32,820 bases of DNA from Maritimibacter sp. Lineage in GTDB: Bacteria; Pseudomonadota; Alphaproteobacteria; Rhodobacterales; Rhodobacteraceae. The notes under the pieces were generated by a model. It searched no databases and was not told where the DNA came from. It was given only the letters and a program-made list of their open reading frames with translations. The DNA lies in the NCBI GenBank assembly GCA_002701395.1, contig NZVC01000019.1, forward strand, positions 1-32,820, read 5' to 3'. Shown here in pieces: positions 15,785 to 25,186 of this stretch (positions are counted from its first letter, which is position 1; each line of letters opens with the position of its first letter). A program made the position numbers and the translations under genes.

Positions 15785-16537
15785 GTGAGTCCACCACTGT
15801 TCTGGGTCGAGGACGTACCGCGTGCCGGTACCGACGTCGTGGTGTCTGGTTCCGAAGGCCGCCATGCGGTCACGGTCACCCGACTGGCCGTCGGTGCGGA
15901 GTTGATCGCCGGCGACGGACGAGGGTCCACCGCCCGCTGCGAGATCGTGGCGATCACCGGCAAGGACTCACTGGTGGCCCGGGCGCATTCGTACGCCTAC
16001 GTCGACCCTCCGCGGCCCCGCGTGACGGTGGTGCAGGCACTGCCGAAGTCGGAGCGGTCGGAACTGGCGGTCGATCTCGCCACCGAGGCCGGGGCCGACG
16101 AGATCGTGCCGTGGCAGGCGGCGCGGTGCGTGGCCCGGTGGACCGGCAAGGCCGACAAGGGGCGGGACAAGTGGCGGGCGGCTGCGGTGGCTGCCGCGAA
16201 ACAGAGTCGGCGACCGTGGATTCCGTCGATCGCACCGCTGGCGTCCACGACAGATGTCCGCAGTCGCTGCGCTGACGCCATCGCCGGCGGCGGTGTGGCG
16301 GCGATCCTCCACGAGGATGGCGGCGTCGGGCTCCGCGACCTTCCGATCGCCGAGGCCTCCGAGATCGTGTTGGTCGTCGGACCCGAAGGGGGCGTCGACG
16401 ACACCGAGATCGCCGATCTCACCGCGCTCGGCGCAACGCCGGTGATCCTGGGGCCGGAGATCCTGCGCACGTCGAGCGCCGCGGCCGTCGCGCTCGGCGC
16501 GATCGGAGTCCTGACCGATCGGTGGGTGACCCGGTGA
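15785..16537 (+). CDS. rsmE: 16S rRNA (uracil-1498-N3)-methyltransferase RsmE
   Basis: A 250-residue SPOUT-class methyltransferase that modifies U1498 of 16S rRNA using SAM. Visible are the N-terminal PUA-like RNA-binding part (RHAVTVTRLAVGAEL), the LPKSERSELAVDLATEAG strand-helix, and the C-terminal trefoil-knot motifs GPEGG (199-203) and LGPEILRTS (222-230) that bind SAM. The start is GTG 15785, 29 nt after dnaJ2, so co-transcription is likely. Its stop overlaps the GTG start of the following alpha/beta hydrolase gene (GTGA). Confidence 0.93.
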   Translation: MSPPLFWVEDVPRAGTDVVVSGSEGRHAVTVTRLAVGAELIAGDGRGSTARCEIVAITGKDSLVARAHSYAYVDPPRPRVTVVQALPKSERSELAVDLATEAGADEIVPWQAARCVARWTGKADKGRDKWRAAAVAAAKQSRRPWIPSIAPLASTTDVRSRCADAIAGGGVAAILHEDGGVGLRDLPIAEASEIVLVVGPEGGVDDTEIADLTALGATPVILGPEILRTSSAAAVALGAIGVLTDRWVTR

Positions 16538-17313
16538 GACGATGCGCCGTTCATCGGACCAAAGTGGAATACGGTACGGCGCCATCGCAATTCGGGCATG
16601 TATATCTCCCCGCAGACGGCGTCGGACCCGAGGACACGGTGCGGCCGGTGGTGCTCATCCATGGCGGCTACTGGAGCACCGAGTTCGCTCTGACCATCGA
16701 GACCGCGATCGCTCGTCTGATCGCCGAACGTGGTTGCCTGGTCTGGAACATCGAGTACCGCCGTGTCGGCGAGGAAGGCGGCGGCTGGCCGGGCACCGGC
16801 CGAGATGTGCTGGCCGCGCTGCGGGCTCTCGACGGTCCTGTCCGCGATGTCGTACCGCCCGAGATCGGCTCGCGAGTGGACTGGGATGCGGTCGCGGTGG
16901 TCGGCCATTCGGCGGGCGGACAACTCGCCGTCTGGGCGGTGGCGCAGCTGGGGGCGCGCACCGCGGGCACCACGATCACCCAGGTCATCGCTCAATCGGC
17001 GGCACTGGACCTCGAAGCAGGCGCGAACCGGCCGTCAATCCGTGGGCTGATGGGTCGACCGGTCGACGAGATCCCACATCGCTATCGGGAGGCATCCCCG
17101 CTGTGTCAGGAGCCCTTCGAGGCGCATGTGGTGGCACTGCACGGTGAACTCGACAGCGCGATTCCGGTGGAGTCGAGCCGGCGTTACGTGCAGACGGTCA
17201 CCGCGGCCGGCCAATCGGCCGAACTCGTGGTGGTGCCGGGTGAGGGCCACGACGCGTTCGTGGATCCGCACAGCGTCTCCACTCGGCAGACGATCCGGTT
17301 GCTGGGTGTGTGA
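16534..17313 (+). CDS. Alpha/beta hydrolase (kynurenine formamidase/esterase-like)
   Basis: A 259-residue serine hydrolase. The HGGYW strand-loop (43-47) forms the oxyanion hole as in the hormone-sensitive lipase and kynurenine formamidase groups. The nucleophile is Ser126 in GHSAGG, with Asp207 (HGELDSAIPV) and His239 (GEGHDAF) as the likely triad partners. No signal peptide is visible, so it is probably cytosolic. I chose GTG 16534, which overlaps the rsmE stop; another GTG at 16522 would add four residues. Translational coupling to rsmE is clear, yet no tryptophan-degradation genes are nearby, so the substrate is unknown. Confidence 0.85.
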   Translation: MRRCAVHRTKVEYGTAPSQFGHVYLPADGVGPEDTVRPVVLIHGGYWSTEFALTIETAIARLIAERGCLVWNIEYRRVGEEGGGWPGTGRDVLAALRALDGPVRDVVPPEIGSRVDWDAVAVVGHSAGGQLAVWAVAQLGARTAGTTITQVIAQSAALDLEAGANRPSIRGLMGRPVDEIPHRYREASPLCQEPFEAHVVALHGELDSAIPVESSRRYVQTVTAAGQSAELVVVPGEGHDAFVDPHSVSTRQTIRLLGV

Positions 17314-17373
17314 ACCGGCGCCGGGCCTGTGTACGAGCGGAATAATGCCTGCTGATGCCCCGTTCAATCGCGT

Positions 17374-17379
17374 TAGACT
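17374..17379 (+). promoter_or_regulatory. Candidate -10 element (TAGACT) for phoH
   Basis: TAGACT fits TANNNT and lies in the 124-nt gap before phoH, with initiation expected near 17386. The hexamer 17 nt upstream (GCTGAT, 17351-17356) is a poor -35. The gap itself suggests a transcription start for the phoH-ybeY-era run. Confidence 0.3.
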
Positions 17380-17437
17380 GGCACCATCGCGGCGCAACAG
17401 CTGCACCGAACATGGACCCTGAGGAGGGATTTCATAC

Positions 17438-19603
17438 GTGAGTGACGACACCCCGGACGCGAGCACGTCGTCGAACAGACCACCCGCGGGCCGATCTGTC
17501 ACCTCCAACGTGGAAATCTCTTCCGAGGTGGTGTTCGGCCTGCTCGGAGCAAGTGACGTCAATCTCCGTACTCTCGAACAACTGCTGCCGGCGGATATCC
17601 ATGTACGGGGCAACCAGGTCACCCTGACCGGTGCACCCGCCGATGTGGCGGCGTCCGAACGTGTGATCGCCGAGCTGGTCGATCTCGTCGGTCGCGGCAC
17701 CCCGCTGAGCCCCGACCTGGTTCGGCACAGTGTGTCGATGCTGTCGGAAGGTTCGAGTGAATCGCCCGCCGACGTGTTGTCGCTGGACATCATCTCCCGC
17801 CGCGGCAAGACCATCCGGCCCAAGACGCTCAATCAGAAGCGCTACGTCGACGCGATCGACAACCACACCATCGTGTTCGGCCTCGGGCCCGCCGGTACCG
17901 GCAAGACCTATCTGGCGATGGCCAAGGCCGTGCAGGCGCTGCAGTCCAAGTCGGTCAACCGCATCATCCTGACCCGCCCGGCTGTCGAGGCCGGTGAACG
18001 TCTCGGCTTCCTGCCGGGCACGCTCAGCGAGAAGATCGACCCCTACCTCCGGCCTCTGTACGACGCGCTGCACGACATGATGGACCCCGAGGCGATCCCG
18101 AAGCTGATGGCGGCCGGGGTGATCGAGGTGGCGCCGCTGGCGTATATGCGTGGCCGGGCGCAACCCTTGTCGACCCGAGTGCTGACACCGGGGGGGTTCC
18201 GCCCGATCGGCGACCTGGAGGTCGGCGATCAAGTCATCGGCTCGAACGGCAAGCCCACCGAGGTGCAAGGCATCTACCCGCAGGGCTTCAAGGACATCGT
18301 GCGGGTGACCGCACAGGACGGTGCCTCGACTCTGTGCTCCACCGATCACCTGTGGTCGGTGTACACCCGCAGCGACCGACGTCGCGGCAAGGGGCCCCGG
18401 GTGCTCGCCGCCAAGGAGATGATCGGCAATCTCCGCGCGGCGCACTACCACCGCTACGAGCTGCCGATGCTGGCTGCGCCGGTCTCCATCGACGCCCAGC
18501 CGGTACCTCTCGACCCGTACGCCCTCGGACTGATGCTCGGTGACGGATGTATGGCGGGCATGACGACACCGTCGTTCACCACCGCAGACCCCGAACTCAT
18601 CGACGCGCTCGTCGCCGCAGTTCCCGGCATCCGGGCCCGACAGAAATCGGACGTCGACTATGTGCTCAACCGCATCGGCACGCCGGGCGAGGTGATCACG
18701 ATCGAGAACCCGGTCACGCATGCGATGCGTGCACTGGGGCTGTGGGGGAGCAAGTCGTCCACGAAGTTCGTGCCCGCCCAGTACCTGCAGAACTCCGCCG
18801 ACGTCCGACTGGCCGTATTGCAAGGACTGCTCGACACCGACGGCGGACCCGTCGGCCAGTCGGGACGCACCTGCCGCGTCCAGTACACGACGGTGTCCGA
18901 CCGCCTGCGAGACGACGTCATCTTCCTCGTGCGCTCTCTCGGGGGCGTGGTGTACTCACGCACCCGGAAAGCAGCTGGTCGTGCTCCGGGCAAGGCACGC
19001 GGACGTGAGGTTCCCTACCGCCATGATGCGCACGTGCTCGACATCCGGCTGCCGGCCGGCCTGGCGCCGTTCCGGCTCGGCCGCAAGGTGGAGAAGTACG
19101 CGGCGGGCGCATGCAAGGAGCCGAAGCGCTACATCGAGAGCATCGACGAGGTGGGCACCGAGGAGGCGGTCTGCATCAAGGTCGCCGCCGAGGACTCGCT
19201 GTATGTGACGGAGGACTTTCTGCTCACGCACAACACCCTCAACGACGCCTTCATCATCCTCGACGAGGCGCAGAACACCACCGGCGAGCAGATGAAGATG
19301 TTCCTCACCCGTCTCGGCTTCGGCTCCAAGGTCGTCGTCACCGGCGACACCACCCAGGTCGACCTCCCGGGCGGGGCGCAGAGCGGCCTGATGGCCGCCA
19401 CCCGCATCCTCGACGGCATCGACGACATCCACTTCTCCACCCTCACCAGCCAAGACGTGGTCCGGCACCGCCTGGTTGCCGACATCGTCGACGCCTACGG
19501 CCGGGCCGAGGAGAATCAGCGGTCCGGTGGCCTGCGTGATGCCGATAGATTGCCCGGCAACCGCGCGTCGCGTCGCGCCGCCAACCACGGGCGTCGGTCA
19601 TGA
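17438..19603 (+). CDS. phoH: PhoH family ATPase precursor interrupted in-frame by an intein
   Basis: A 721-residue precursor: 362 residues of PhoH (1-240 and 600-721) around a 359-residue intein (241-599). The N-extein has a KH-like segment (about 25-85), then the ATPase with Walker A GPAGTGKT (150-157). The C-extein resumes at [16 protein letters not shown], containing Walker B (IILDEAQN, 606-613), and ends in a basic tail. Without the intein the sequence reads continuously as YMRGR-TLNDAF, the normal PhoH junction. The insertion thus sits between the Walker motifs, and ATPase function should require splicing. PhoH-like proteins are cytosolic ATPases linked to RNA metabolism; the neighbours ybeY and era (rRNA processing, 30S maturation) fit. 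The start is GTG 17438 with AGGAGG upstream. Its stop overlaps the ybeY ATG. Confidence 0.95.
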   Translation: MSDDTPDASTSSNRPPAGRSVTSNVEISSEVVFGLLGASDVNLRTLEQLLPADIHVRGNQVTLTGAPADVAASERVIAELVDLVGRGTPLSPDLVRHSVSMLSEGSSESPADVLSLDIISRRGKTIRPKTLNQKRYVDAIDNHTIVFGLGPAGTGKTYLAMAKAVQALQSKSVNRIILTRPAVEAGERLGFLPGTLSEKIDPYLRPLYDALHDMMDPEAIPKLMAAGVIEVAPLAYMRGRAQPLSTRVLTPGGFRPIGDLEVGDQVIGSNGKPTEVQGIYPQGFKDIVRVTAQDGASTLCSTDHLWSVYTRSDRRRGKGPRVLAAKEMIGNLRAAHYHRYELPMLAAPVSIDAQPVPLDPYALGLMLGDGCMAGMTTPSFTTADPELIDALVAAVPGIRARQKSDVDYVLNRIGTPGEVITIENPVTHAMRALGLWGSKSSTKFVPAQYLQNSADVRLAVLQGLLDTDGGPVGQSGRTCRVQYTTVSDRLRDDVIFLVRSLGGVVYSRTRKAAGRAPGKARGREVPYRHDAHVLDIRLPAGLAPFRLGRKVEKYAAGACKEPKRYIESIDEVGTEEAVCIKVAAEDSLYVTEDFLLTHNTLNDAFIILDEAQNTTGEQMKMFLTRLGFGSKVVVTGDTTQVDLPGGAQSGLMAATRILDGIDDIHFSTLTSQDVVRHRLVADIVDAYGRAEENQRSGGLRDADRLPGNRASRRAANHGRRS
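18158..19234 (+). mobile_element. Intein with LAGLIDADG homing endonuclease in PhoH; class 3 signature
   Basis: This encodes precursor residues 241-599. The first residue is Ala ([14 protein letters not shown]), not Cys or Ser. The splicing domain shows [11 protein letters not shown] (block A region), STDHLW with His304 and Trp306 (block B), EAVCIKV with Cys579 (block F) and the C-terminal THN ending in His598-Asn599, followed by Thr600 as the +1 residue. Trp306, Cys579 and Thr600 together match the WCT signature of class 3 inteins, which lack an N-terminal nucleophile and use the block F Cys. The endonuclease has two LAGLIDADG-like motifs, ALGLMLGDG (362-370) and LQGLLDTDG (461-469), with an intervening [10 protein letters not shown] segment (block D type). 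All key residues look intact, so both splicing and endonuclease may be active. Base composition resembles the host gene. Confidence 0.93.
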
Positions 19604-20166
19604 GCATCGAGCTGGCCAACGAGTCCGGCGTCGAGGTCCCGGCCGATCTGATCATCTCGGCCGCTCGTTTCGCGGTGGCGGCGATGGATGTGCATCCGGC
19701 GGCGGAATTGTCCATCCTGTGTGTCGATCAGGACGCGATGGCCGACATGCACATGCAGTGGATGGACCTGCCCGGACCGACCGACGTGATGAGCTTCCCG
19801 ATGGACGAACTCGCGCCGGGCGGCCGGCCCGACGCAGCCGAACCGGGACCGGCCATTCTCGGTGACATCGTACTGTGCCCGGAATTCGCGGCCGAACAGG
19901 CGAAATCGGCGCGACGGTCGTTCGAGCACGAGCTGTCGATGCTGACCATCCACGGGGTGCTCCATCTCCTGGGCTACGACCACGCCGAGCCCGAAGAGGA
20001 AAAGGAGATGTTCGGTCTGCAGAACCGAATCCTCGAGGACTTCTATGCCGACCGGCATCGTCAGGCGCAGCAACGTCGACAGTCCGACCGCGACACGCGG
20101 CTGCTGACCAACATCGGCTTCACCGATCTCACTGCGGGCGACAACGCCTCCACCGAGGACGAGTGA
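19600..20166 (+). CDS. ybeY: Endoribonuclease YbeY (rRNA maturation factor)
   Basis: A 188-residue metal-dependent single-strand endoribonuclease involved in 16S rRNA 3' processing and 70S ribosome quality control. The zinc motif [11 protein letters not shown] gives ligands His118, His122 and His128. The [10 protein letters not shown] segment and LGDIVLCPE strand are typical of the family. After about residue 155 there is a charged Gln/Arg-rich extension of ~30 residues beyond the usual YbeY length. Its ATG overlaps the phoH stop (ATGA), and its stop overlaps the GTG of the CNNM protein, so three genes are translationally coupled. Confidence 0.93.
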   Translation: MSIELANESGVEVPADLIISAARFAVAAMDVHPAAELSILCVDQDAMADMHMQWMDLPGPTDVMSFPMDELAPGGRPDAAEPGPAILGDIVLCPEFAAEQAKSARRSFEHELSMLTIHGVLHLLGYDHAEPEEEKEMFGLQNRILEDFYADRHRQAQQRRQSDRDTRLLTNIGFTDLTAGDNASTEDE

Positions 20167-21599
20167 CGGTGCCTGACGACGTCATCTTCGTCGTGGCCGC
20201 GATCGTGCTGCTCTTGTTCGGCGGGATCTTCGCCGCCATGGATGCCGCCCTGTCGACGGTCTCGATAGCCCGTGTCGAAGACATGATGAAAGAACAGCGC
20301 GCCGGTGCCGTCCGATTGGCGACCGTGCTCCAGAGCAGGGGCACCTACGTCGGTCTGGCGGTGCTGCTGCGCGTCACCTGCGAAACGGCCTCGGTCGCGT
20401 TCATCGCACTTGCCTTGACCGACTGGCTCGGCGTGGGATGGGGACTGTTCGCCGCGATTCTCGGCATGGCGGTGGTGCTGTACGTGGCCGTCGGTGTCGG
20501 TCCACGCACCCTCGGCCGCCAGCATGCGTACACCATCTCGCTGGGTTCGGCGATCGTGCTGCAGGCCATCGGGTTGCTACTCAAACCGCTGACCCGGCTG
20601 CTGATCCTGATCGGTAATGCGATCACCCCGGGCAAGGGCTTCCGCAACGGACCATTCGCCACCGAGGTGGAACTGCGGGAAGTCGTCGACCTCGCCGAGG
20701 CCAGTGGCGTGGTGGCGGCCGATGAACGCCGGATGATCCAGTCGGTGTTCGACCTCGGCGACACCAACGCCCGCGAGGTGATGGTGCCGCGTCCGGAGAT
20801 GATCTGGATCGAGCAGGACAAGACGGCGGCACAGGCGATGAGTCTGGCTGTGCGGTCCGGTCACTCCCGTATCCCGGTGATCGGCGAGAACCCCGACGAC
20901 ATCGTCGGGGGGGTGTATCTGAAGGACTTGGTGTCAGGCGAATCCTCGACGACGGCGCGGGTACACGAGGTGATGCGCGATGCCGAGTTCATTCCCGACT
21001 CCAAACCGCTGGACAAGGTTCTCGCCGACATGCAGCGCACCCGCAATCACATGGCTTTGTTGGTCGACGAGTACGGCGGCATCGCGGGTCTGGTCACCAT
21101 CGAGGATGTCCTGGAGGAGATCGTCGGCGAGATCACCGACGAGTACGACACGGACGAGGTCGCACCGGTCGAGGAACTCGACGACGATGCGGTGCGGGTG
21201 TCGGCCCGGCTGCCGGTGGAAGATCTAGGCGAGTTGTTCGACATCGATATCGACGACGACGAGGTGGAAACCGTCGGCGGTCTCCTCGGCCTCGAACTCG
21301 GTCGTGTCCCACTGCCCGGGGCGCGGGTGGAGTCGCACGGACTGCTTTTGGTCGCCGAGGGTGGCCCGAACCGTCGAGGGCGTCAGCGCATCATCACCGT
21401 GCTGGTCACCCGCATGGATGAGCCCGAGACCGACGACACCCGATCTGGCCGCGGTGAGCACCATGACAGCGACATTCCCGATGATGAGGTGGCCGATCGG
21501 GATCGAGGTGGGGAATACTCCATGTCCAGCCGAGGGTCGTCGCAGCGATCGCGCGGCGAACGCACCAAGCACACCAACAGCAGCGAGGACAGAACGTGA
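20163..21599 (+). CDS. CNNM-domain/CBS-pair membrane protein (hemolysin C/CorC-related transporter)
   Basis: A 478-residue membrane protein, orthologous by position and sequence to M. tuberculosis Rv2366c. About four hydrophobic segments (roughly 7-27, 60-86, 92-112, 120-148) form the CNNM (DUF21) domain. A CBS pair follows (about 195-325, with [18 protein letters not shown] and [28 protein letters not shown]), then a CorC/HlyC-associated domain (about 340-425) and a charged, probably disordered tail. Family members are linked to Mg2+/Co2+ export or membrane ion homeostasis; the old hemolysin name is not functional evidence. The start is GTG 20163 overlapping the ybeY stop; GTG 20169 is an alternative. 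Its stop overlaps the next gene's GTG. Confidence 0.9.
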   Translation: MTVPDDVIFVVAAIVLLLFGGIFAAMDAALSTVSIARVEDMMKEQRAGAVRLATVLQSRGTYVGLAVLLRVTCETASVAFIALALTDWLGVGWGLFAAILGMAVVLYVAVGVGPRTLGRQHAYTISLGSAIVLQAIGLLLKPLTRLLILIGNAITPGKGFRNGPFATEVELREVVDLAEASGVVAADERRMIQSVFDLGDTNAREVMVPRPEMIWIEQDKTAAQAMSLAVRSGHSRIPVIGENPDDIVGGVYLKDLVSGESSTTARVHEVMRDAEFIPDSKPLDKVLADMQRTRNHMALLVDEYGGIAGLVTIEDVLEEIVGEITDEYDTDEVAPVEELDDDAVRVSARLPVEDLGELFDIDIDDDEVETVGGLLGLELGRVPLPGARVESHGLLLVAEGGPNRRGRQRIITVLVTRMDEPETDDTRSGRGEHHDSDIPDDEVADRDRGGEYSMSSRGSSQRSRGERTKHTNSSEDRT

Positions 21600-21952
21600 G
21601 CACAGCCCCGGGTGAGAACACCGACCTCTCCGACGAGGACCATAAACTCGTCGTGCTCGCCCGGGGAGCACTTGCCCGCGCCGAGACGAGTACGGCGGCA
21701 GCCGTCCGTGACGGCGATGGGCGCACCTACGCCGGTGCGCCGGTCAGCACTAACTCCCTGGAACTGTCCGGACTGCAGGTGGCGATCGCGACCGCGCTGT
21801 CCTCGGGAGCGCGTGCCTTTGAGGCGGCCGTACTCATCAACGGCGCGGCCGACGATCCGGGGATGGCCACCCTGGTCGAGATCAGCGCCGACGCCTACGC
21901 GGTGCTGACCGACCTGAAGGGTGCGCCGATCGACCGGGTGGGTTCGGTCTGA
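21596..21952 (+). CDS. Degenerate cytidine deaminase-like protein
   Basis: A 118-residue protein with the length and N-terminal layout of small cytidine deaminases: helix [33 protein letters not shown] strand, then [12 protein letters not shown] helix. The catalytic motifs are missing. Where cytidine deaminases have CAE or HAE, this has Ser58-Gly59-Leu60, and there is no PCxxC zinc motif later; the protein has no cysteine at all. It therefore should not bind zinc or deaminate. It sits between the CNNM gene and era, corresponding in position to M. tuberculosis Rv2365c, and is coupled to both (GTGA overlap upstream; stop and era ATG share one base). A structural or regulatory role is inference. 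Confidence 0.8.
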   Translation: MSTAPGENTDLSDEDHKLVVLARGALARAETSTAAAVRDGDGRTYAGAPVSTNSLELSGLQVAIATALSSGARAFEAAVLINGAADDPGMATLVEISADAYAVLTDLKGAPIDRVGSV

Positions 21953-22875
21953 TGGCCGAATTCCGGTCGGGGTTCGTCTGTTTCGTCGGCCGGCCGAACA
22001 CCGGCAAGTCCACCCTGACGAACGCCTTGGTCGGTGAGAAGATCGCGATCACCTCCAACCGGCCGCAGACCACCCGGCACACTATCCGCGGCATCGTGAA
22101 CCGCGACGACGCGCAGCTCATCCTGGTGGACACACCCGGACTGCACCGTCCGCGGACACTGCTGGGCCAGCGACTCAACGACCTCGTCCGCGACACCTAC
22201 TCCGAAGTCGATGTGATCGGCGTGTGTGTGCCCGCCGACGAGGCCATCGGCCCTGGTGATCGGTGGATTCTGTCCCAGGTGCGGCAGATGGCGCCCCGCA
22301 CCACCGTGCTCGGTGTGGTCACCAAGATCGACCGCGTCACCCCAGACAAGATCGCCGCCCAGCTCATCGCGTTGTCCGAATTACTCGGGCCCGACTCCGA
22401 GGTGGTGCCGGTGTCGGCCAGATCCGGCAAACAGCTCGACGTGCTGACCGATGTGCTGGTGAGCCTGATGGAGCCCGGGCCGGCGTTCTACCCCGATGGC
22501 GAGCTCACCGACGAGCCCGAGGAAGTGCTGATGGCGGAGTTCATCCGCGAGGCGGCGCTCGAAGGGGTGCGTGACGAGCTGCCCCATTCGCTGGCGGTCG
22601 TCATCGAGGAGATCATCCCGCGCGACACCGACGACGCCACCGCAGAGTCCGACGGACCGACGATGGTCGATGTGCACGCCATCCTTTACGCCGAACGTGA
22701 CAGTCAGAAGGGGATCATAATCGGCCATCGGGGGTCGCGTCTCAAAGAGGTCGGTACCGTCGCCCGGGCACAGATCGAGAAACTACTGGGCACCAAGGTG
22801 TACCTCGACTTGCATGTGAAGGTCGCCAAGGACTGGCAGCGCGACCCCAAGCAGCTCGGTCGGATGGGTTTCTAG
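21952..22875 (+). CDS. era: GTPase Era
   Basis: A 307-residue GTPase that binds the 3' end of 16S rRNA and assists 30S subunit maturation. GTPase motifs are G1 GRPNTGKS (13-20), switch RPQTTRHTIRG (37-47), DTPG (60-63) and TKID (124-127). The KH RNA-binding domain occupies about 225-300, with GIIIGHRGSRLKEVG and the KVAKDWQRDPKQLGRMGF terminus. The ATG shares one base with the upstream stop (TGATG), continuing the coupled ybeY-CNNM-era chain. Together with YbeY and PhoH it forms a ribosome-maturation neighbourhood. Confidence 0.96.
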   Translation: MAEFRSGFVCFVGRPNTGKSTLTNALVGEKIAITSNRPQTTRHTIRGIVNRDDAQLILVDTPGLHRPRTLLGQRLNDLVRDTYSEVDVIGVCVPADEAIGPGDRWILSQVRQMAPRTTVLGVVTKIDRVTPDKIAAQLIALSELLGPDSEVVPVSARSGKQLDVLTDVLVSLMEPGPAFYPDGELTDEPEEVLMAEFIREAALEGVRDELPHSLAVVIEEIIPRDTDDATAESDGPTMVDVHAILYAERDSQKGIIIGHRGSRLKEVGTVARAQIEKLLGTKVYLDLHVKVAKDWQRDPKQLGRMGF

Positions 22876-22878
22876 CCG

Positions 22879-24366
22879 ATGGGGCGTCACGAGAGTGCCG
22901 ACGACACCGCAGGCGCGCCGGTTGATGACGTTTTGCCCGAACAGCACGAAGCGGAGGCCGGCAGCACCATCGCCGAAGTCCTGCGCTCACCACGGTTCTG
23001 GCTCGCACCGCTGGTTCTGGTGGTGGTGATCATGTCCCTGATGGCCGCGCTCTACATGGGCGCGGTCGCCGATCCGCAGAAAAATCTGCACGATTTCCCG
23101 ATCGCGCTGATCAACGAAGATCGTGGCGGTGAGGTCGACAACCCCGACGGCAGCACCAGCACCCAGAACTTCGGCAACGAGGTCGCCGACGGCGTGGTCT
23201 CGGCCGCGGCCGCGAGTGGAATCGCCGTCGAGCGCACCGACCGCGTCACCGCGCTGGGCGAACTCAATTCCGGCAAGACCTACGGCGTCGTGGTGATCGG
23301 GCCCAACTTCACCAACCGCGCCGTCGCATTGGGGCGGTCGGCGGTTCTGCAGGCCAAACCTGCACCGATGGCCATCGACGTGTTCATCAACCGTGGTTCG
23401 GGCACCTTCGCGTCGGCCGTCACCACCACGTTCGCCGACGAGATGTCGGCGCAGGTCAATCAACAGGTCGGCGAGCGGTTGGTGGAGACGGTGCGGCAAA
23501 CGTTGGTGGCCGCTGACGTGCCCTTCTCCGGGGCCGCACAACTGGCGCTGGCCAACCCCGTCGACGTGCGGGTCATCGAACCGACTCCGCTGCCCGACGG
23601 CTCGGGTAACGGGTTGTCGGCGTTCTACTACACGTTGCTGCTGATCTTGGCCGGTTTCACCGGGGCGATGATGGTCAGCGTGGTGGTCGACGGCATCCTC
23701 GGCCAGACCCCGATCGAGTACGGGCCGTTCTACCAGTTGCGACAACGGTTGGCGATCTCGAGATGGGGCACCCTTGCCACCAAGTGGACCATCATGGTCT
23801 TCGTCGCGGTGATCCAGTCCGCGCTCTACATCGCGGTCTGCACCGCGGTGGGTACGTCGCTGCCCAACGCGTTCTCGCTGTGGATGTTCTCGGTGCTGGT
23901 GATCAGCGCCGTCGGCATCTCGGCGAGTTCGATGATGGCGGTCTTCGGAAACCCGGGTCTGATCCTCAACCTGATCTTCTTCGTGATCCTCGGACTGCCC
24001 TCGTCGGGAGGCACCGTGCCATTGGAGGCCAGTCCGCGACTGTTCGCCTGGATCGCCGCGATCGAACCGATGCATCTGGTGTACCTGGGCTGCCGCGCGA
24101 TCCTTTATTTCGATGCCGACTTCGATGCCGGACTGGGGCGTTCGGTGATCCAGTGCCTGGTCGGGCTGCTGGTCGGTGTCGCGTTGGGTCTGGGCGGGAC
24201 CAAGCTCTACGACCGCAAGGGCTGGCACCGGTTCCCCGGCGGGATGACGTTGCCATCGCGTCTGGCACAGTTCGTCGACGGGGGCGGGCCGGCCACCATC
24301 ACCACGCCGTCACCCGCGCACGTGGCCGGCGTGGCGCCCGAGCGCAGGCGCGCCGACCCGGACTGA
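22879..24366 (+). CDS. YhgE/Pip-like (SNG1/DUF3533-type) multi-pass membrane protein
   Basis: A 495-residue membrane protein starting 3 nt after the era stop. Hydrophobicity shows one N-terminal transmembrane helix (about 40-62), a large extracytoplasmic domain (about 65-245), and about five C-terminal helices (near 250-275, 300-323, 330-355, 357-376, 417-441). This 1+5 layout, with an ALINEDRGG segment after the first helix, is that of YhgE/Pip and ABC-2-type permease-related proteins, some of which are phage receptors or secretion-associated exporters. In M. tuberculosis an amidase gene (amiA2) lies between era and recO, so this position is variable. No ATPase gene is adjacent. Function unknown; the tail (residues ~465-495) is Pro/Ala/Arg-rich. 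Confidence 0.8.
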   Translation: MGRHESADDTAGAPVDDVLPEQHEAEAGSTIAEVLRSPRFWLAPLVLVVVIMSLMAALYMGAVADPQKNLHDFPIALINEDRGGEVDNPDGSTSTQNFGNEVADGVVSAAAASGIAVERTDRVTALGELNSGKTYGVVVIGPNFTNRAVALGRSAVLQAKPAPMAIDVFINRGSGTFASAVTTTFADEMSAQVNQQVGERLVETVRQTLVAADVPFSGAAQLALANPVDVRVIEPTPLPDGSGNGLSAFYYTLLLILAGFTGAMMVSVVVDGILGQTPIEYGPFYQLRQRLAISRWGTLATKWTIMVFVAVIQSALYIAVCTAVGTSLPNAFSLWMFSVLVISAVGISASSMMAVFGNPGLILNLIFFVILGLPSSGGTVPLEASPRLFAWIAAIEPMHLVYLGCRAILYFDADFDAGLGRSVIQCLVGLLVGVALGLGGTKLYDRKGWHRFPGGMTLPSRLAQFVDGGGPATITTPSPAHVAGVAPERRRADPD

Positions 24367-24414
24367 GCGCATGTCGCGACGGTCATCGTCGGTGCACGGT
24401 GGAAGAATGATCGG

Positions 24415-25173
24415 GTGAGGTTCTACCGGGATGAGGCCGTGGTGCTGCGCCAGCACAAGCTGGGCGAAGCCGACCGCATCATCACGATGCTCACCCAGGA
24501 ACACGGCCTGGTGCGTGCGGTGGCCAAAGGTGTGCGACGTACCCGATCCAAGTTCGGCGCCCGGCTCGAACCCTTCGCCCACGTCGATGTGCACCTGTAT
24601 CCAGGACGCTCACTCGATGTGGTCACCCAGGTGCACACGCTGCACGCGTACGCCGACGCGCTCGTGGCCGATTACAGCCGCTACACCACCGCATGTGCGG
24701 TTCTGGAGACCGCGGAACGGCTCGCTGGTGAGGAACGTGCACCGGCCGCACAACTGCACCGGCTGACTGTCGGTGCGCTCGACGCGCTGGCCGAACGTAG
24801 GCGACCCAACGAACTCATCCTGGACGCCTACCTCCTGCGGGCCATGCATTGCGCGGGCTGGATGCCCACCCTCGACGTCTGTGCCCGCTGTGCCCAGCCG
24901 GGACCGCACCGTGCGTTTCACGTGGCGGCCGGGGGAGCGGTGTGCATCCATTGCCGCCCTCCCGGTTCGGCGACTCCGTCGCCGGGCGTACTGGATCTGA
25001 TGGATGCGCTCTTCCGTGGCCAGTGGGAACACACCGTGGACGTCAGTTCGTCGTTGCAGCGGCAGGCCACCGGACTGACCGCGGCACATCTGCAGTGGCA
25101 TCTGGAACGACAGTTGCGAACCCTGCCACTGATCGAACGTGAAGCACCCCATAGGCTGGTGGACACCGCGTGA
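24415..25173 (+). CDS. recO: DNA repair protein RecO
   Basis: A 252-residue recombination mediator that helps load RecA onto SSB-coated DNA with RecR. The N-terminal OB fold begins [22 protein letters not shown], followed by a helical part. A four-cysteine zinc module is present (Cys156/Cys159 and Cys177/Cys180), as in RecO proteins that retain zinc binding. The start is GTG 24415, 48 nt after the membrane-protein gene. uppS begins 13 nt after its stop. The recO-uppS pairing is conserved in mycobacteria (Rv2362c-Rv2361c). Confidence 0.95.
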   Translation: MRFYRDEAVVLRQHKLGEADRIITMLTQEHGLVRAVAKGVRRTRSKFGARLEPFAHVDVHLYPGRSLDVVTQVHTLHAYADALVADYSRYTTACAVLETAERLAGEERAPAAQLHRLTVGALDALAERRRPNELILDAYLLRAMHCAGWMPTLDVCARCAQPGPHRAFHVAAGGAVCIHCRPPGSATPSPGVLDLMDALFRGQWEHTVDVSSSLQRQATGLTAAHLQWHLERQLRTLPLIEREAPHRLVDTA

Positions 25174-25186
25174 GAGGAGACGGGCG

